In this document: positions 24,547 through 35,389 of the stretch, one piece after another | Position numbering within the stretch: the first letter of the stretch is position 1 | How the letters are laid out: the number at the start of each line of letters is the position of its first letter | Source of the DNA: Poecilobothrus nobilitatus | Taxonomy: Eukaryota; Arthropoda; Insecta; Diptera; Dolichopodidae | Direction of reading: 5' to 3' | Assembly (NCBI GenBank): GCA_947095535.1 | Contig: OX352772.1 | Coordinates: 97,336,934 to 97,400,933 of the forward strand | Length of the DNA: 64,000 nt | Made by a program: the position numbers and the translations under genes | Notes under the pieces: generated by a model | Databases searched by the model: none | Seen by the model: only the letters and a program-made list of their open reading frames with translations | Told to the model about the DNA's origin: nothing

Positions 24547-26128
24547 CAGAGACTACATAGAGATGTCCAAATGGCAACAAAAAAGTTTAGATGTCGCTAC
24601 AATATCGATTTTGAAATTTAGTCTCATTTTTCAACTTTTTTTTTTAAAGTTTCTTAAAGCAAGTTTTGGTCTCGGATATTTTTTTTTTTTCATATATGTA
24701 CATAAATGAACTTTCGTATGATTGGTATGGATGATAGAAATAACAAGTAACATACATATATGAATATGATCATATGATATCAGATGACATATTATGATAT
24801 ACATGATCTGATCAGTATCTAATATAATTTTTATATTACATATATATGCATTATGCCATATTATGCATTTATATTACTTAAACCAGCTTGCCTACATGCT
24901 TATTAAATTGTGAAAGTGTGTGTGAATCAAAATTAAATATAAATAGAAATTCACATAAATACTATCGGCACTTTTTATATATGTATTTCAATATGATTCA
25001 AAAATCAATACATATTTATATTTATATTTTGTTTTGTGTAAATGTAATTATGTTCCAATTTGATATGATTTGATAATTTTTATGAATATGTACAGTATCC
25101 AGCAAATGTCATGCCACTTTTCTAATTGGAATAATTTTTAATTAAAAAAATGTTTAGAAGAATTTTAAAGCATTATTTTTTATTTCAGTTATTTTTATTT
25201 GATAGGTATATTATATTATCTTCAAAAAATACCCACATATATATGTAGCTATACCGTTATATAACAATATAACAATATGAGTCATGAGATCAAAAAATAA
25301 AATAAAATCATTATACAAAAAATTTTGTTACTTTGTTTGTTTGTTTTTCCCTGAAGTTATAAAGTTAAAAATATTATTAGAAAAACTTCGAACGCCTATA
25401 TTATTTTATTGCTTTTCTATATATATTTTTTTAAATTACCATTACTTTTGCTGGATACTGTATATTAAATCAGTTAAATCTAGTTAAATAAATAATGCAG
25501 TTAAATCAGATGATTTTCATAAAATAGATAACATTCATACCATCTGATACCATATAATATACGATATACTATTTCATACATTCAAAAAATTCTGCTTGTA
25601 GTAGTGAAATACTGAATGCATATGAATGATAACCTTGAAATGTTTTTTCTTGTTGTTTTTAGAAAAGTCAACATTATAAAATAATCTATTTTTATTTAAT
25701 TTTTTTCTATATGAAATATTTAGCTAAATGTTCTATATTTTTTGTAAAGTGGTATTTAGAATGTCTTCTTTATCATATTGAAAATTTACGTTTCTACTCG
25801 ACATATTAAATATATATTTTCTCAAATATATTTTCCCATTTTTGCCTTATTTTTCTATTTTAAAAGTTATTTTGTCATCGCTTTGCTTTAAAAAGTTTAA
25901 TAATCACAAGGATAAAAAAAATTTTGTAAATGCATAAAATATATGAATGATCATTTTACACCAGATTTTACAGAAGATTCTGGTTTTCGCTAAATTCTTT
26001 TATCTATGACACAAACTAAATATTTCTGTGCTTTAAGATTTTTAAAACTAGCCAGTTTTAGCTGGCCCGTTTGAAAAAAAATTAGTACAAATTTTTGTAT
26101 GAATTTGTACATCTCTATGTAGTCTCTG
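24547..26128. mobile_element. Non-autonomous DNA transposon inserted in R1 copy 3
   Basis: Terminal inverted repeats CAGAGACTACATAGAGATGT (24547 on) and its reverse complement ending at 26128, with one mismatch shortly inside. The flanks GTTCTAT (24540-24546) and GTTCTAT (26129-26135) are a target duplication. Its length is 7 to 9 bp depending on whether the terminal C/G belongs to the element. Joining the flanks restores a normal R1 unit. No transposase inside. The TIR and duplication length fit hAT (8 bp) or a Mutator-like (9 bp) group; I cannot decide. Confidence 0.85.
25093..25460. mobile_element. Tc1/mariner-type MITE nested in the DNA transposon
   Basis: Inverted ends CAGTATCCAGCAAA (25093 on) and TTTGCTGGATACTG (to 25460) are flanked by TA on both sides (25091-25092 and 25461-25462), as expected of Tc1/mariner insertion. 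Length is 368 bp. A 67-codon internal frame is not convincing as a transposase. Confidence 0.85.
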
Positions 26129-26749
26129 GTTCTATCTTGGTTGGTTGTGGAAATATACTCGTTTGCTCTGGGGCTCGTTCGGAAGCTTCCAAGATCCGAA
26201 CCCATGAACCAAATCCTCTCAAATTTCAGAGACTTAAATAAAACATGAAAGAACACCACTCTGCCAAATTTAAAAGTTATATCTTAGTTGGTTTTGGAGA
26301 TAATCTCATTTGCTCTGGTGCTCGTTCGGAAGCTTCCAAATCGAAACTCATTGACCAAATCCTCTTAAATTTCAAAGACATAAATTGAACGGGAAGGAAC
26401 ATCATTGTACAAAATTTAACGGTTCTGTCTTTGTTGGTTTTGGAGATAATCTCGTTTGCTCCGGAATCATTCGCTTCCAGCATCCGAACCCATGGATCGA
26501 TTTTGTCCAGATTCGAACTTAGCCTTTCTTTCGTAATTAGTAACCTACTATATAAAATTCATCAAGATAGCTTTGTTAGTTTTTGAGTTATCGTACGAAC
26601 GGACGGACGGACATCGTTAAATCGACTCAGGAGGTGATCCTGATTCAGAATATATATACATGTCCATATCTAACTCGCTTCCTTTTGGTTGTTACAAACA
26701 CCATACCAAAGTTTATATACCCTATACTTCAGGTGTTGTAGGGTATAAT

Positions 26750-27655
26750 AATTTTAAAATATGTATTACACCAACAAAAATTTAATTTTAAATTTAATTA
26801 TGCATTTTTAATTAGGTCAAACTAATTAGGTTTAATTAGGTTTCAGATAAAATTATAATTTTTTCATCCAGCATAAAATTTTATACAGCACACGAGTTTT
26901 TAATTTTACATACCTACTTAAACAAATAAAAATTTTTAATGTTTATATTCATATTTAGCTAAAAATTTAAAATTTTTTTTTATAAAGTTGTTAAAAATAA
27001 TATATTTAATAATAATATTTTTATATCTATAATATAGTCATTTTAATATAGTTTCTCACTAAAAAACAAAACAAAATTTGTTGAACATTTGTTTACTTTA
27101 AAATGTTTGTTTATTTTATGGACACTTCAAAATTTAAATGCCATGGTAGTGAGAAATTTTTTTATAAGATATACAATTTTGCATATGTATTAAAAATGTC
27201 CACGATATTTATAGCAAAATATCTTCAGAGAACATATTTTCGTGGATATTTATGGTTACTTTCGTGGATATTTTCAAATGTTTCATGGATATTTTTTTAG
27301 GGTTATCTCTTTCACACCCATATGATTTTTGTATCTTCTGCCTATGCTCTAACATTTTCGAGGATATTTTTTTCTCATGCAAAGCAGCCTTAAAGTGACT
27401 GAAAATAAAAAAAAAATATGAACTATTCATAAATATGAAATGGAAAAAAAATAAAACTAACACCCTACACATACCAATAACACCTTAAATAAAAAAAACC
27501 TTTACATTTGTGACTTGTTTGATTTTTCGTTAGAAAAATAAATTAAATAAATTTGAAGAATGAAGAATGAGAAGGAACAGCTAAAAATAATATGTTCATT
27601 TTTAATTCAAAGTTTTTTTCTTTCTTTGGGCAAAGCTTTGGGGCACTTTAAATTA
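26750..27655. other. AT-rich spacer without a gene
   Basis: A triplicated motif close to TTTCGTGGATATTT occurs at about 27237-27295; otherwise nothing is seen. Confidence 0.5.
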
Positions 27656-27858
27656 AAACAAGTAAATGTAACAGTAAGTCGATCCAACCGACTTATTAAT
27701 ACCCTCCACCTGAATAACTCGAATTAAATTAAAAATCCCTAAGTTTTTTTGGCAGCTGCTTGAACTTCTTCCCTTTTCTGTCTTATTCAACTCGAGTTTC
27801 AGGGACGTAAAAGAGGCATCCTCTTGGGATATGCTTGACACCTTTTTTAAAAATTTTA
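27655..27858 (-). repeat. Repeat family R1, end fragment (copy 4)
   Basis: About 200 bp matching the tail of R1: ACAAGTAAATGTAACAGTAA, the GTCGATCCAACCGAC hairpin, TTGGCAGCTGCTTGAAC, then similarity stops near ACACCTTTTTT. Confidence 0.85.
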
Positions 27859-27859
27859 C

Positions 27860-28400
27860 CTGATCTGTGAAGAGTTCACCGCAAAGAATTAATTTAAGAA
27901 GTTGTAAAAAATAAGTATGCGGAAGAAGTAAATGAATCTAATGACAAAAAATTATTCGGCCACGCCTTTGCAAATAAATAGTTAAAATATCACCCATATT
28001 CTTGAAGACTTATCATACGAAGAGTATCACTGACGCGATGATTTGTTATTCTGCAAGACTCTAAAGTGATGTTTTCAATTTGACCCGATATTAAATGTCA
28101 AAAGTATCGTGTGTGGTGTTTCTGGAAGACTTTTCCTACGAAGCGATAGCCATTTTCTATCACGACAAAATTCTTGTACGTTAAATATCACTTTTAGCAA
28201 TTCTTAGGAATTAAGTATTTTTTCTTTAGTTAAGTCTAAGTTTAAATAAAGATATAAGAATAGGTAGAGTGGAAAGGAAGTATGTATATATAATTAAAAA
28301 TAAATTAGTATTTTAGTGAATGTTGTTTTTGTTTAGTATATTTTACAAATTAAAAAATTGTTTTTGTTTTATATATTGAACTGGCATCGTAGTACATACA
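27860..28400. other. Spacer, no recognised feature
   Basis: Slightly less AT-rich at 28000-28170; no ORF or motif recognised. Confidence 0.45.
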
Positions 28401-28404
28401 TACA

Positions 28405-28700
28405 TAGTTGTAAGTTGATGGAAGCCCCCGTGTCTTGCAAACTAGAAATCGGACCGACATGATTAAAAAACAGTACTCCCTGATTTTGTTGTAGAATTAT
28501 TAAAAAAAATAAAAAAGTTCGACTGTAAGCCCGCCCAAAAAAATAGCCCCCAAAAAATAAGGTGCCACTTTTTGGTACATTTCTCATTTTTATTTTTCAT
28601 TTTTAATTTCTATTATAGAATCGGGGACTAGGTTTTTTTAATCACATCGGTCCGACTTCTGGTTCACAAGATACGACGGCTTCTTGCAACTTATGAATAA
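28405..28700. mobile_element. Small inverted-repeat (MITE-like) element
   Basis: Imperfect inverted arms of about 65 bp: TCTTGCAAACTAGAAATCGG...ATGATTAAAAA at 28433-28470 pairs with TTTTTAATCACATCGG...CTTCTGGTTCACAAGA at about 28636-28672, and outer parts (AAGTTGATGGAAGCC against GGCTTCTTGCAACTT) also pair. No ORF. Confidence 0.6.
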
Positions 28701-28730
28701 GTCATTTACTATTTAAAAATCAAACCTCTT

Positions 28731-30286
28731 TATACCCGTACGATAGGATCGGGTATAATAAAATTACTCCTCCGTTTGTAACACCTCGAAATAAGCGAGC
28801 TAGATATACGAGCGAGCGAGGATCGGATCAGAAAAAAATTCTAAGACTTTTGAGCCATGTCAGTCCGTCCGTCCGTCAGCACGCTAACTCAAAAACTAAG
28901 AAAGCTAGAATCTTGAAATTTACACAAAATATTTTGGGAGTAATTTGTAGGTTCCCTATTTTTTTTGGTTGAGTTTGGACCAAGCCTTAGGGTAGCTCTC
29001 GAACACCTAACTTTTAGATCCCCACATTTTTTTGCAACAGAGCTATGAAATTTTAACTACTGATAGATCTCACAAAAATATTAATTTTATTTTTAATAAC
29101 TTTTTTTTGTAGCCCCACCCGTTACGGAGCTACAGCTCCCCAAAGGTTCAAAAAAGCTCTATATTTAAATTGTTATAGCACAAGTTGTATAAGGTATATC
29201 TTCATTTTGAAAACGCCAAACGATTACTACTTTCATTAGCTTTAAAAGTATATATACAATAAATATATATTTTTGGCATACGGTATCTTAATTTACCGTT
29301 ATGCGAAACTCAAATTTTGCAAAATTCTTTAACCCTTCCATCTTCTAAACGGTTAAAGTTGGAAACTTGAAATTTTGACAGAAGTTAGATCTTTGAAAAT
29401 TAGTATGAGTCATTTCAGAAATTTTTTTTGTATCACCCCCCGTTTAGGAGCTGTAAGGGGTCAAAAACTGAAAATTTCCTATTTTTAAACACCTGTAACT
29501 TGAACGCCTGTTAAAATTTTTTTGAAGTAATGCACAAAAATTAAAGCTCCAACATTATACTTTTATTTCTGTTAACAACTTTTTTTAATAATATAGAGTT
29601 ACTTTATAATTGACGAAAGTGTTACTTGATTTTTTCAAATTTTCTAACAAATTTCTTCAACGAATTTTTTCCATTTTGTTGTACTCGATAATTTGAAATT
29701 GTTGAGGATATAATGCGTAGTACAAAAAAATGTAAATAAATAAACAACATAACGGTAGCTTGAAGAATTTTTATTCATATGATATTGACATATTTACATA
29801 TATATACATATCGTATATGTCACTAGTGATTGAATGATAAGAGTATATATGTATATTATATAGCGCCGTATTTACATACATATATGTATTTTATTGTACT
29901 TATAAGAAATTATTCTGTCAATGGAATATTTAAATATAATATAATATAATATTTAAAATTATATTTACTATTTTGTACTAAGTAAATTTAATATACATTT
30001 ACCGCTTAGTATTAAATGGTACTATAGAATATTTGAAAAAGTTTTGGATTGATAATCGTTATGTGGAAGGTTAGAATCTGCTTTTGAAGAATGTACATAT
30101 AAACATATAGTTTGAACATATGTACAACCCATAGTTCTAGAAATTATAAAATTCACCCAAATTATTTTAAAATACTAAAATATTAAAAAAATAATATTGT
30201 AAGCAGAGTGACAGGCTGTGAACATACTAACGGTTCGTACGGGTATGTAAGAGTTGACAAAGGCAACTGTATTCTTCCTCGTTTCG
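28731..30286 (+). repeat. Interspersed repeat family R2, copy 2
   Basis: Starts with TATACCCGTACGATAGGATC and CGGGTATA (terminal hairpin), then AATAAGCGAGCTAGATATAC, GGATCGGATCAGAAAAAAAT, a (GTCC)n tract, and AACTCAAAAACTAAGAAAGC. A long AT-rich body follows, ending with AGAGTTGACAAAGGCAACTG (small hairpin) and TATTCTTCCTCGTTTCG. It is inverted relative to copy 1 and about 270 bp longer. Non-coding. Confidence 0.8.
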
Positions 30287-30289
30287 TAT

Positions 30290-32016
30290 ATAGTAGATTT
30301 AGATCCATAAACAAAAACATAATACATATAATGTTATATATAATATTTTTAATATAAATTCTCTAATATAATATTCTATTCTGTATAATTTTCCATTTGA
30401 GTACCTGCTATACTCAGTGTATATTGATCATATTTCGAGTACTCGTTTTTTATTTTCAAAACATCAAATCTTTTACAAGATCAAATTTAATACGCATTTG
30501 AATTTGATACAAACAAATGAGTTGAATATATATTTCTTTACAATAGAGTATAGCTTTTACTGTACTCTTTCTTGATTGAGTGTAGTGAATTAATTGTATA
30601 GTATAGCGAGTATAGCAATAGAGAGAAAAAACAAATGTGTTCATGCACATCTTTACTATATATGTATCTTTTTTCGTCCATTTTGAATTAAATGATATTT
30701 ATAATTATTATTTTAATAGCAACAAAAAGACACAATCAGTATAATTTAAAAATATTATTAATAAATATTTATATAATATAATTTAATTTAATAAATATTA
30801 TTATAAAATATTATTATATTAAATATAATAATATTTATCCACAATCCACATTAATTATTTTTTAATTTAATATTAATCCACATTCAATATTTTGAAAACT
30901 TGGACGAATTTGATTTTGAAAAAAGACAAATATAATGTTAAAAAGGACAAATTTGAAGTTAAAAGAGTATATTAGAGTTAGAATTCATAATTTAATAAAA
31001 CTCTTTAATAAAAATGTTAAAGAATTTGATATAAGACATAAAATGTTAAGTGTTCAGCATTTGTAAAAAATAAATATTATATATTTTAAAATCCTATTTT
31101 GATTTCTTATACTTTTCTTTACAGCTTCAAATTATTTGTTTCAGTAAATCGTTTTTAAAAGTTTGGATTAAATATTCGCAAACAAAAAAAATTTTTTGTT
31201 CAAATGTTAAAACTACAATTTATTTGGGTTTTAAACTACAATTTATTTGCTGTATAGTGAGATTTCATATGTTAAATCATTTCATATCAGTTTTTTGTCT
31301 TCTTCCACATGATAAAATTTTTTACTATCCATTTCTTTCAATTTTGTTGTTTTTTGTTTTTTCAAGTGCATAGAAATTTTTGGTCACATGGTAAGAGTGG
31401 TCCATTTTATTGTAATAGTTAATCTTTGATGTGCATTTAAAATGTGCATGGTAAATCTGTTTTCTGTTTTTATTGTTTTGTTATTATTATTATGTTTTGA
31501 AGTAGAAGGGAGTAAACATGCTTTGGATATTAATCATACACATATGTACAAATTCATTAAAATTAACAAACACTTCATATCATAAAATTATTTAATTTAA
31601 TTTAATTAAAAAAAAACTAAAGTAAAAATGACAAATGACATACATAATAATATGTATGTATGTGAATACATAATAAAATAACATATTGTTAATAACGTAA
31701 CATTTTATTTTTTACACCTTTCATATTAATTCTCATGAATTTTAAGAGATCATATTTGCATATTATGTACATACATATATAGTTTTTGCTTTATTATTTT
31801 GTTAATAAAAATATACAGAAAATTGCTGTTTTGAATAATACAATAATTTTATTAAGAACAAGCAAAAAATTAAAAATTACTAACAAATCTTAGTATAGTT
31901 TTTTCATAGGGTTGTGTTCGAACAATAATACATTGAAACATAATTTATTTACAAAATTTACTTGTAAAGAAAAATTATACTTAGAATAATGAAAATATCT
32001 TTTATCTATATTCTAG
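30290..32016. other. AT-rich spacer; presumably intron or intergenic DNA of the adjacent host gene
   Basis: No coding or RNA feature visible. It ends in a clear splice acceptor (TCTATATTCTAG) at 32016. Confidence 0.5.
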
Positions 32017-32269
32017 TCAAAATTAACTTTAAGGCAAAATTCTCGTCCCCTATTTAATTCAAGAAATAGGCATGCAAATTTGTCATTAAGTGCCTTTAGT
32101 AAACGTTTTAATACTAGTAATTTCACAAATAAGACAGTAACTGCAGACGAAATGTATAAGCCTTTAACTCGAAGAGTATTAATACAAAGGAGAAAAGTAC
32201 CAAACCCTTTGAAGCGCAACGAAGAAGACAGAACTACACGTCCTGAAACAAGTAAGCAAAAAAGTAAAG
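32017..32269 (+). CDS. Host gene of unknown function, internal exon A
   Basis: Open from a good acceptor (TTATCTATATTCTAG) to a good donor (AAAG/GTGAGC). It encodes 84 codons plus one base, beginning SKLTLRQNSRPLFNSR and rich in Arg, Asn, Ser and Lys (LTRRVLIQRRKVPNPLKR). The leftover base joins in phase with exon B, which also has clean splice signals, so the two make one continuous frame of about 223 codons. I recognise no domain. The first coding exon and the terminal exon are not identified. It is the only sequence in the window that looks like an ordinary spliced cellular gene. Confidence 0.6.
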
Positions 32270-32396
32270 GTGAGCTGATTTTAAATATTTATAATAAATT
32301 TTCTTTAACTACTTTATAAGTAAACTTAATTTTAAGTAATTATAAATCATAAGTGCAAATACTTTTTACATTAGAAACATATTTTATATTTTATAG

Positions 32397-32813
32397 AACT
32401 TTCAAATTATCGACGAAAACAATTTATTAAAAGAAAATATTATTCAACAACCCTTGTTACAACTACTGCCACAACTCCAATTATTTCTAGCTCACTAAAA
32501 AACAATTTAGATTTGGTAACTGTAAAAGAAAACGACCAAGAAACAGGTTCAAGTATCCAAGACAAAAGAATTCTGAATCAAAATATAAACTCATTTAAGA
32601 AAGCTGCTGTCAAAGAGGAGAATAAGAAATATCAAAATTTAATGCAAGCTATAATAGCTATATCGCAGGCCCCCATTCCAGTGAACATTGGTATAAGTAC
32701 TACTCTAACACCATATCTAGCTCATTCAATTCAAACAAACAATAACCAAAAAAATCATTTTTCTACTCATCAGTCTAAAAAATATATAAAAAATAGTCTA
32801 CCTTCAACTACAA
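32397..32813 (+). CDS. Host gene of unknown function, internal exon B
   Basis: Follows a 127-bp intron with acceptor TTTTATATTTTATAG and ends at donor ACAA/GTAAGTA. The in-phase translation starts with NYRRKQFIKRKYYSTT and continues through a Thr-rich stretch (TTLVTTTATTP), then KENDQETGSS, a hydrophobic segment LMQAIIAISQAPIPVNIG, and a Ser/Asn/Lys-rich tail. Low-complexity Ser/Thr segments could be linker or mucin-like sequence. No homologue is recognised, and function is unknown. Confidence 0.6.
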
Positions 32814-34200
32814 GTAAGTACATATTACCAAAGAACATATAATTATAAAGAAGAAACATATACAATAATATGAGGCATCTTTATTTTTACTAGTGAGCGT
32901 TTCCGAACCTGTCGTAATAGCACTTGAACCTATCGTACTATCAATACTTGATTATCGCACTATTTTTTGCATTTATTTTTCATTCTGATTTTATGATAGT
33001 AGGTATTAGGTCGATTTGGTCTGGGAATTCCGTGCAAGAAAGAGCAATAGTTTGAATGAAGATGCGCAAGTGATGCGTCAGGAGTGAATATTAATTAGTA
33101 GGTCATTTTGGTTGAGTGATTTAAAGGAATTTATGTGTAGGGAGGAGAATAAGGAGTAGGGGTGTCACACTTGAGTGATTTTGAAATATTAGTGTAGGGG
33201 TGAGATATTAGTGTATGAGTGTGAGTGGGAATGTCTAGAGAGAAGGGGGTGAATATAGTATTATTATTATTACTATAAGTTATTAGTATAGAAAAAATTT
33301 TATAGGCAAAGAGAGGGGTGTTGAATATTGAATATGTAGAGAGAGAGAGAGAGAGAGTATAAAAATTAGGGTGTAAGTTGTTATGGAAGAGGTATTTGAC
33401 CTGATAGAAGACTTAATAACTTAAGTAATTTGTGTAGGGGAGTGAGTAGACGACTGTCTGATGTAGATATGTAGGTGGAGTGATTTAATTTTTGTTTTGG
33501 TGAGGGGTGTATAGAATAAAAGAAATATAGAATAAATCCCCTTATTGAATATAGTTCAAATCCCCTTGTTGAACCGGGATACTATTTGAATATAAATTTT
33601 ACAAATGTGAACTCTTTAACCATTACGCTATAGATTGTAAGTTATATATTAATTTGAGTTTATAAATGAAGGGTTGTTTGAAATTTTTGTATCTGTGAGT
33701 TATATGATTGAATTTAAAAAAAAGATATTGTTAGTTATAAAAATATTATATTACGAATAGTAAAATGGGGGGTTCCGTTTGAGTGATTTTTTGTTTTTAG
33801 GGGGATTAAATAAAGGGTACATAATGTTTTTTATAAAAATAAATTTTATAAATATTTTTTGCAAAATAAAAAAGGAATGTATAGTAGATAATATATTTAC
33901 TAGATTTTAAGCGCGAAACGATAAAATAAAGTTGCGAGGATGTATTATATAATATAATATTATTATGCACAACATACGTTTTTTAAAAAATTAAAAGGAT
34001 ATAATTTTTTTTTTGTGTAATGGTAAATAAAAAAGAAAATCAAATATTGAACTAACTTTATATTGAATGTTTAACTTTATTTTGATAATAATAATAATAT
34101 GTGCAAAATACTTGATATAAAATAAAGGGGTGCAGTAAATATTGATCTTGACCTTGATCTTCAACAGGTAGTAGTAGTAAGTATTAATATAAAATGAAAA
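32814..34200. other. Spacer with strong G-over-C skew and a (GA)n run
   Basis: From about 33080 to 33520 the plus strand is rich in G and very poor in C, with loosely repeated GTGTAGGGG, GAGTGATTT and GGGGTGAG words, and a (GA)n microsatellite at 33338-33357. No open frame. 33520-34200 is AT-rich. Confidence 0.6.
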
Positions 34201-34227
34201 AGGATAATTTGTTTGCTTTTATGATAA

Positions 34228-34455
34228 TTGCAAAAAGAGAAAGAAAAATATAAAGTTTTTAAAGTAGAAAAAATAAATAATACTTATCCTGTAACATTCA
34301 AGTTGATTGATCATACAAACATTTCCATTTCTGGTCAATTTTATGGAGGAGAACTAACACCTGTAAAATATTCTCATACTTACCTTGTGGAAAAAGTTCT
34401 AAAAAACAAGGAAACAAATTTGAAAAAGGATAATGTTTTTCTTTTGGTTTTGTGA
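34228..34455 (+). pseudogene. Polinton integrase C-terminal (chromodomain-region) fragment, inverted copy
   Basis: A 75-codon frame containing KVEKINNTYPVTFKLIDH, SGQFYGGELTPVKYSHTY and LVEKVLKN. It is closely similar to the minus-strand integrase C-terminus at 40.67-40.87 kb (same words with a few changes), but lies on the opposite strand and without the catalytic core. It ends in unrelated AT-rich sequence. It marks either an inverted duplicate of the P1 integrase end or the remnant of another Polinton. Confidence 0.8.
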
Positions 34456-34770
34456 TAATTCTAAATAAAAAAGGATAATTTTTTTGGTATCCGGCTAGTT
34501 TATCGCAATAATAAATTCACAGCAAAGTTCATCGCAAGCAATTCATCGCAAGCAATTCATCGTAAGCAATTCATCGCAAGGAAATATTCATCGCGAAGTT
34601 TATTGCGATGAATATCCGATACCTAATGTAATATTCCCTTTGTATTTTCCAATTAAAAAAATGTAGCAGCCTTAATTGGTAATATCAAATATATTTTCTA
34701 ATTTCAAAAATTGAAAATTATTCAGATATTATTTATAATATTAAAGCTGAATAAAAATAGGGATACTTAA

Positions 34771-35064
34771 ATGGAGATTGAATATTCATACGTAGAAAGT
34801 GAGAAAGGTAAACAACAAGTTCTTCTTGATGGGTTTGTTTACAACAAGGAGCGCGTGACTAACGAAAAATCTATTTGGAAATGCGTAAGCTATTTTAAAA
34901 CAAAATGTAAGGCACGATTGCATATAATAAAAAATGTGATTTCTGTACCACCATCCGAGCATAACCATGCTGGAGAAGCAGCGAAAGTCGAAGTAGCACG
35001 CTATATGAAAAGTATAAAAGATGAAGCGAAAAAATCATTACCAGGCACGACACAAAGAATTTAA
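34771..35064 (+). CDS. FLYWCH-type zinc-finger protein, intact small ORF
   Basis: A 97-codon frame with a whole FLYWCH domain over residues about 4-66: YVESEKGKQQVLLDGFVYNK, then the conserved W-K-C (IWKCVSYFKTKCKAR) and the terminal H-N-H (SEHNHAGEA). Zinc would be bound by two Cys and two His. A 30-residue basic helix tail follows (ARYMKSIKDEAKKSLPG). ATG context is preceded by stops. FLYWCH proteins bind DNA or mediate protein contacts in insects, and stand-alone copies are common in transposon-derived genes. It sits inside an element with inverted 14-bp arrays, which may be its binding sites; that is speculation. Confidence 0.8.
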   Translation: MEIEYSYVESEKGKQQVLLDGFVYNKERVTNEKSIWKCVSYFKTKCKARLHIIKNVISVPPSEHNHAGEAAKVEVARYMKSIKDEAKKSLPGTTQRI

Positions 35065-35100
35065 TTTATATTAAAAAAAATTAAATTTCAATATTTAACT

Positions 35101-35196
35101 CAATTTATTATTATTTAATTATTTAACTCTGGTAGCCAGAACAATCGCGCGATTGTTCTGGCTACCAGAGTTAAATAATTAAATAATAATAAATTG
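35101..35196. repeat. Perfect 96-bp palindrome
   Basis: The two 48-base arms (35101-35148 and 35149-35196) are exact reverse complements, meeting at CGC/GCG inside ACAATCGCGCGATTGT. There is no spacer. It lies 36 bp after the FLYWCH stop and directly before the 14-bp repeat array. Confidence 0.95.
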
Positions 35197-35300
35197 CTTA
35201 CGATGAATTGCTTGCGATGAATTGCTTGCGATGAATTGCTTGCGATGAATTGCTTGCGATGAATTCCATCGCGATGAAATGCTTGCGATAAACGAGCCTA
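35197..35300 (+). repeat. 14-bp tandem array GCTTGCGATGAATT
   Basis: Five near-identical units followed by diverged CCATCGCGATGAAAT and GCTTGCGATAAACG. The inverse of the unit forms the array at 34529-34585. Confidence 0.9.
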
Positions 35301-35389
35301 GAATCATTTTTTTGTATTGTAAAATAAATATTTTTATTATTATAATTTTAAATTTTATTAAATTAACAAATTTATTTCATTATTTTTAA

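Larger units (their letters stand above)
22546..26748 (-). repeat. Repeat family R1, copy 3 (expanded and interrupted)
   Basis: Inverted copy running from the ACAAGTA...GTCGATGCAACCGAC end at 22546 to the head hairpin near 26748 (AGGTGTTGTAGGGTATA). It has about nine to ten 147-bp units at 23040-24540 plus two or three at 26129-26480, more than the other copies. It is split by a DNA transposon at 24547-26128. The 147-bp period is a multiple of three, so long 49-residue-periodic frames stay open on both strands without evidence of function. Confidence 0.85.
34486..35300. mobile_element. Putative TIR element with inverted 14-bp repeat arrays and FLYWCH ORF
   Basis: Left end from about 34493 (GGCTAGTTTATCGCAA) with an array of the 14-bp unit GCAATTCATCGCAA at 34529-34585. 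Right end at 35298 reads GGCTCGTTTATCGCAAGC on the minus strand, with the same unit inverted at 35188-35265. Between them lie an intact FLYWCH ORF and a 96-bp perfect palindrome. No clear target duplication is visible. The left part (34486-34620) is also an imperfect foldback on its own (GGTATCCGG...CCGATACC). Classification as a mobile element is inference; FLYWCH domains are known to occur with Mutator-type transposases. Confidence 0.55.

Noticed and set aside
35197..35300. 14-bp array as CRISPR-like repeat
   Set aside because: Units are directly adjacent without spacers.
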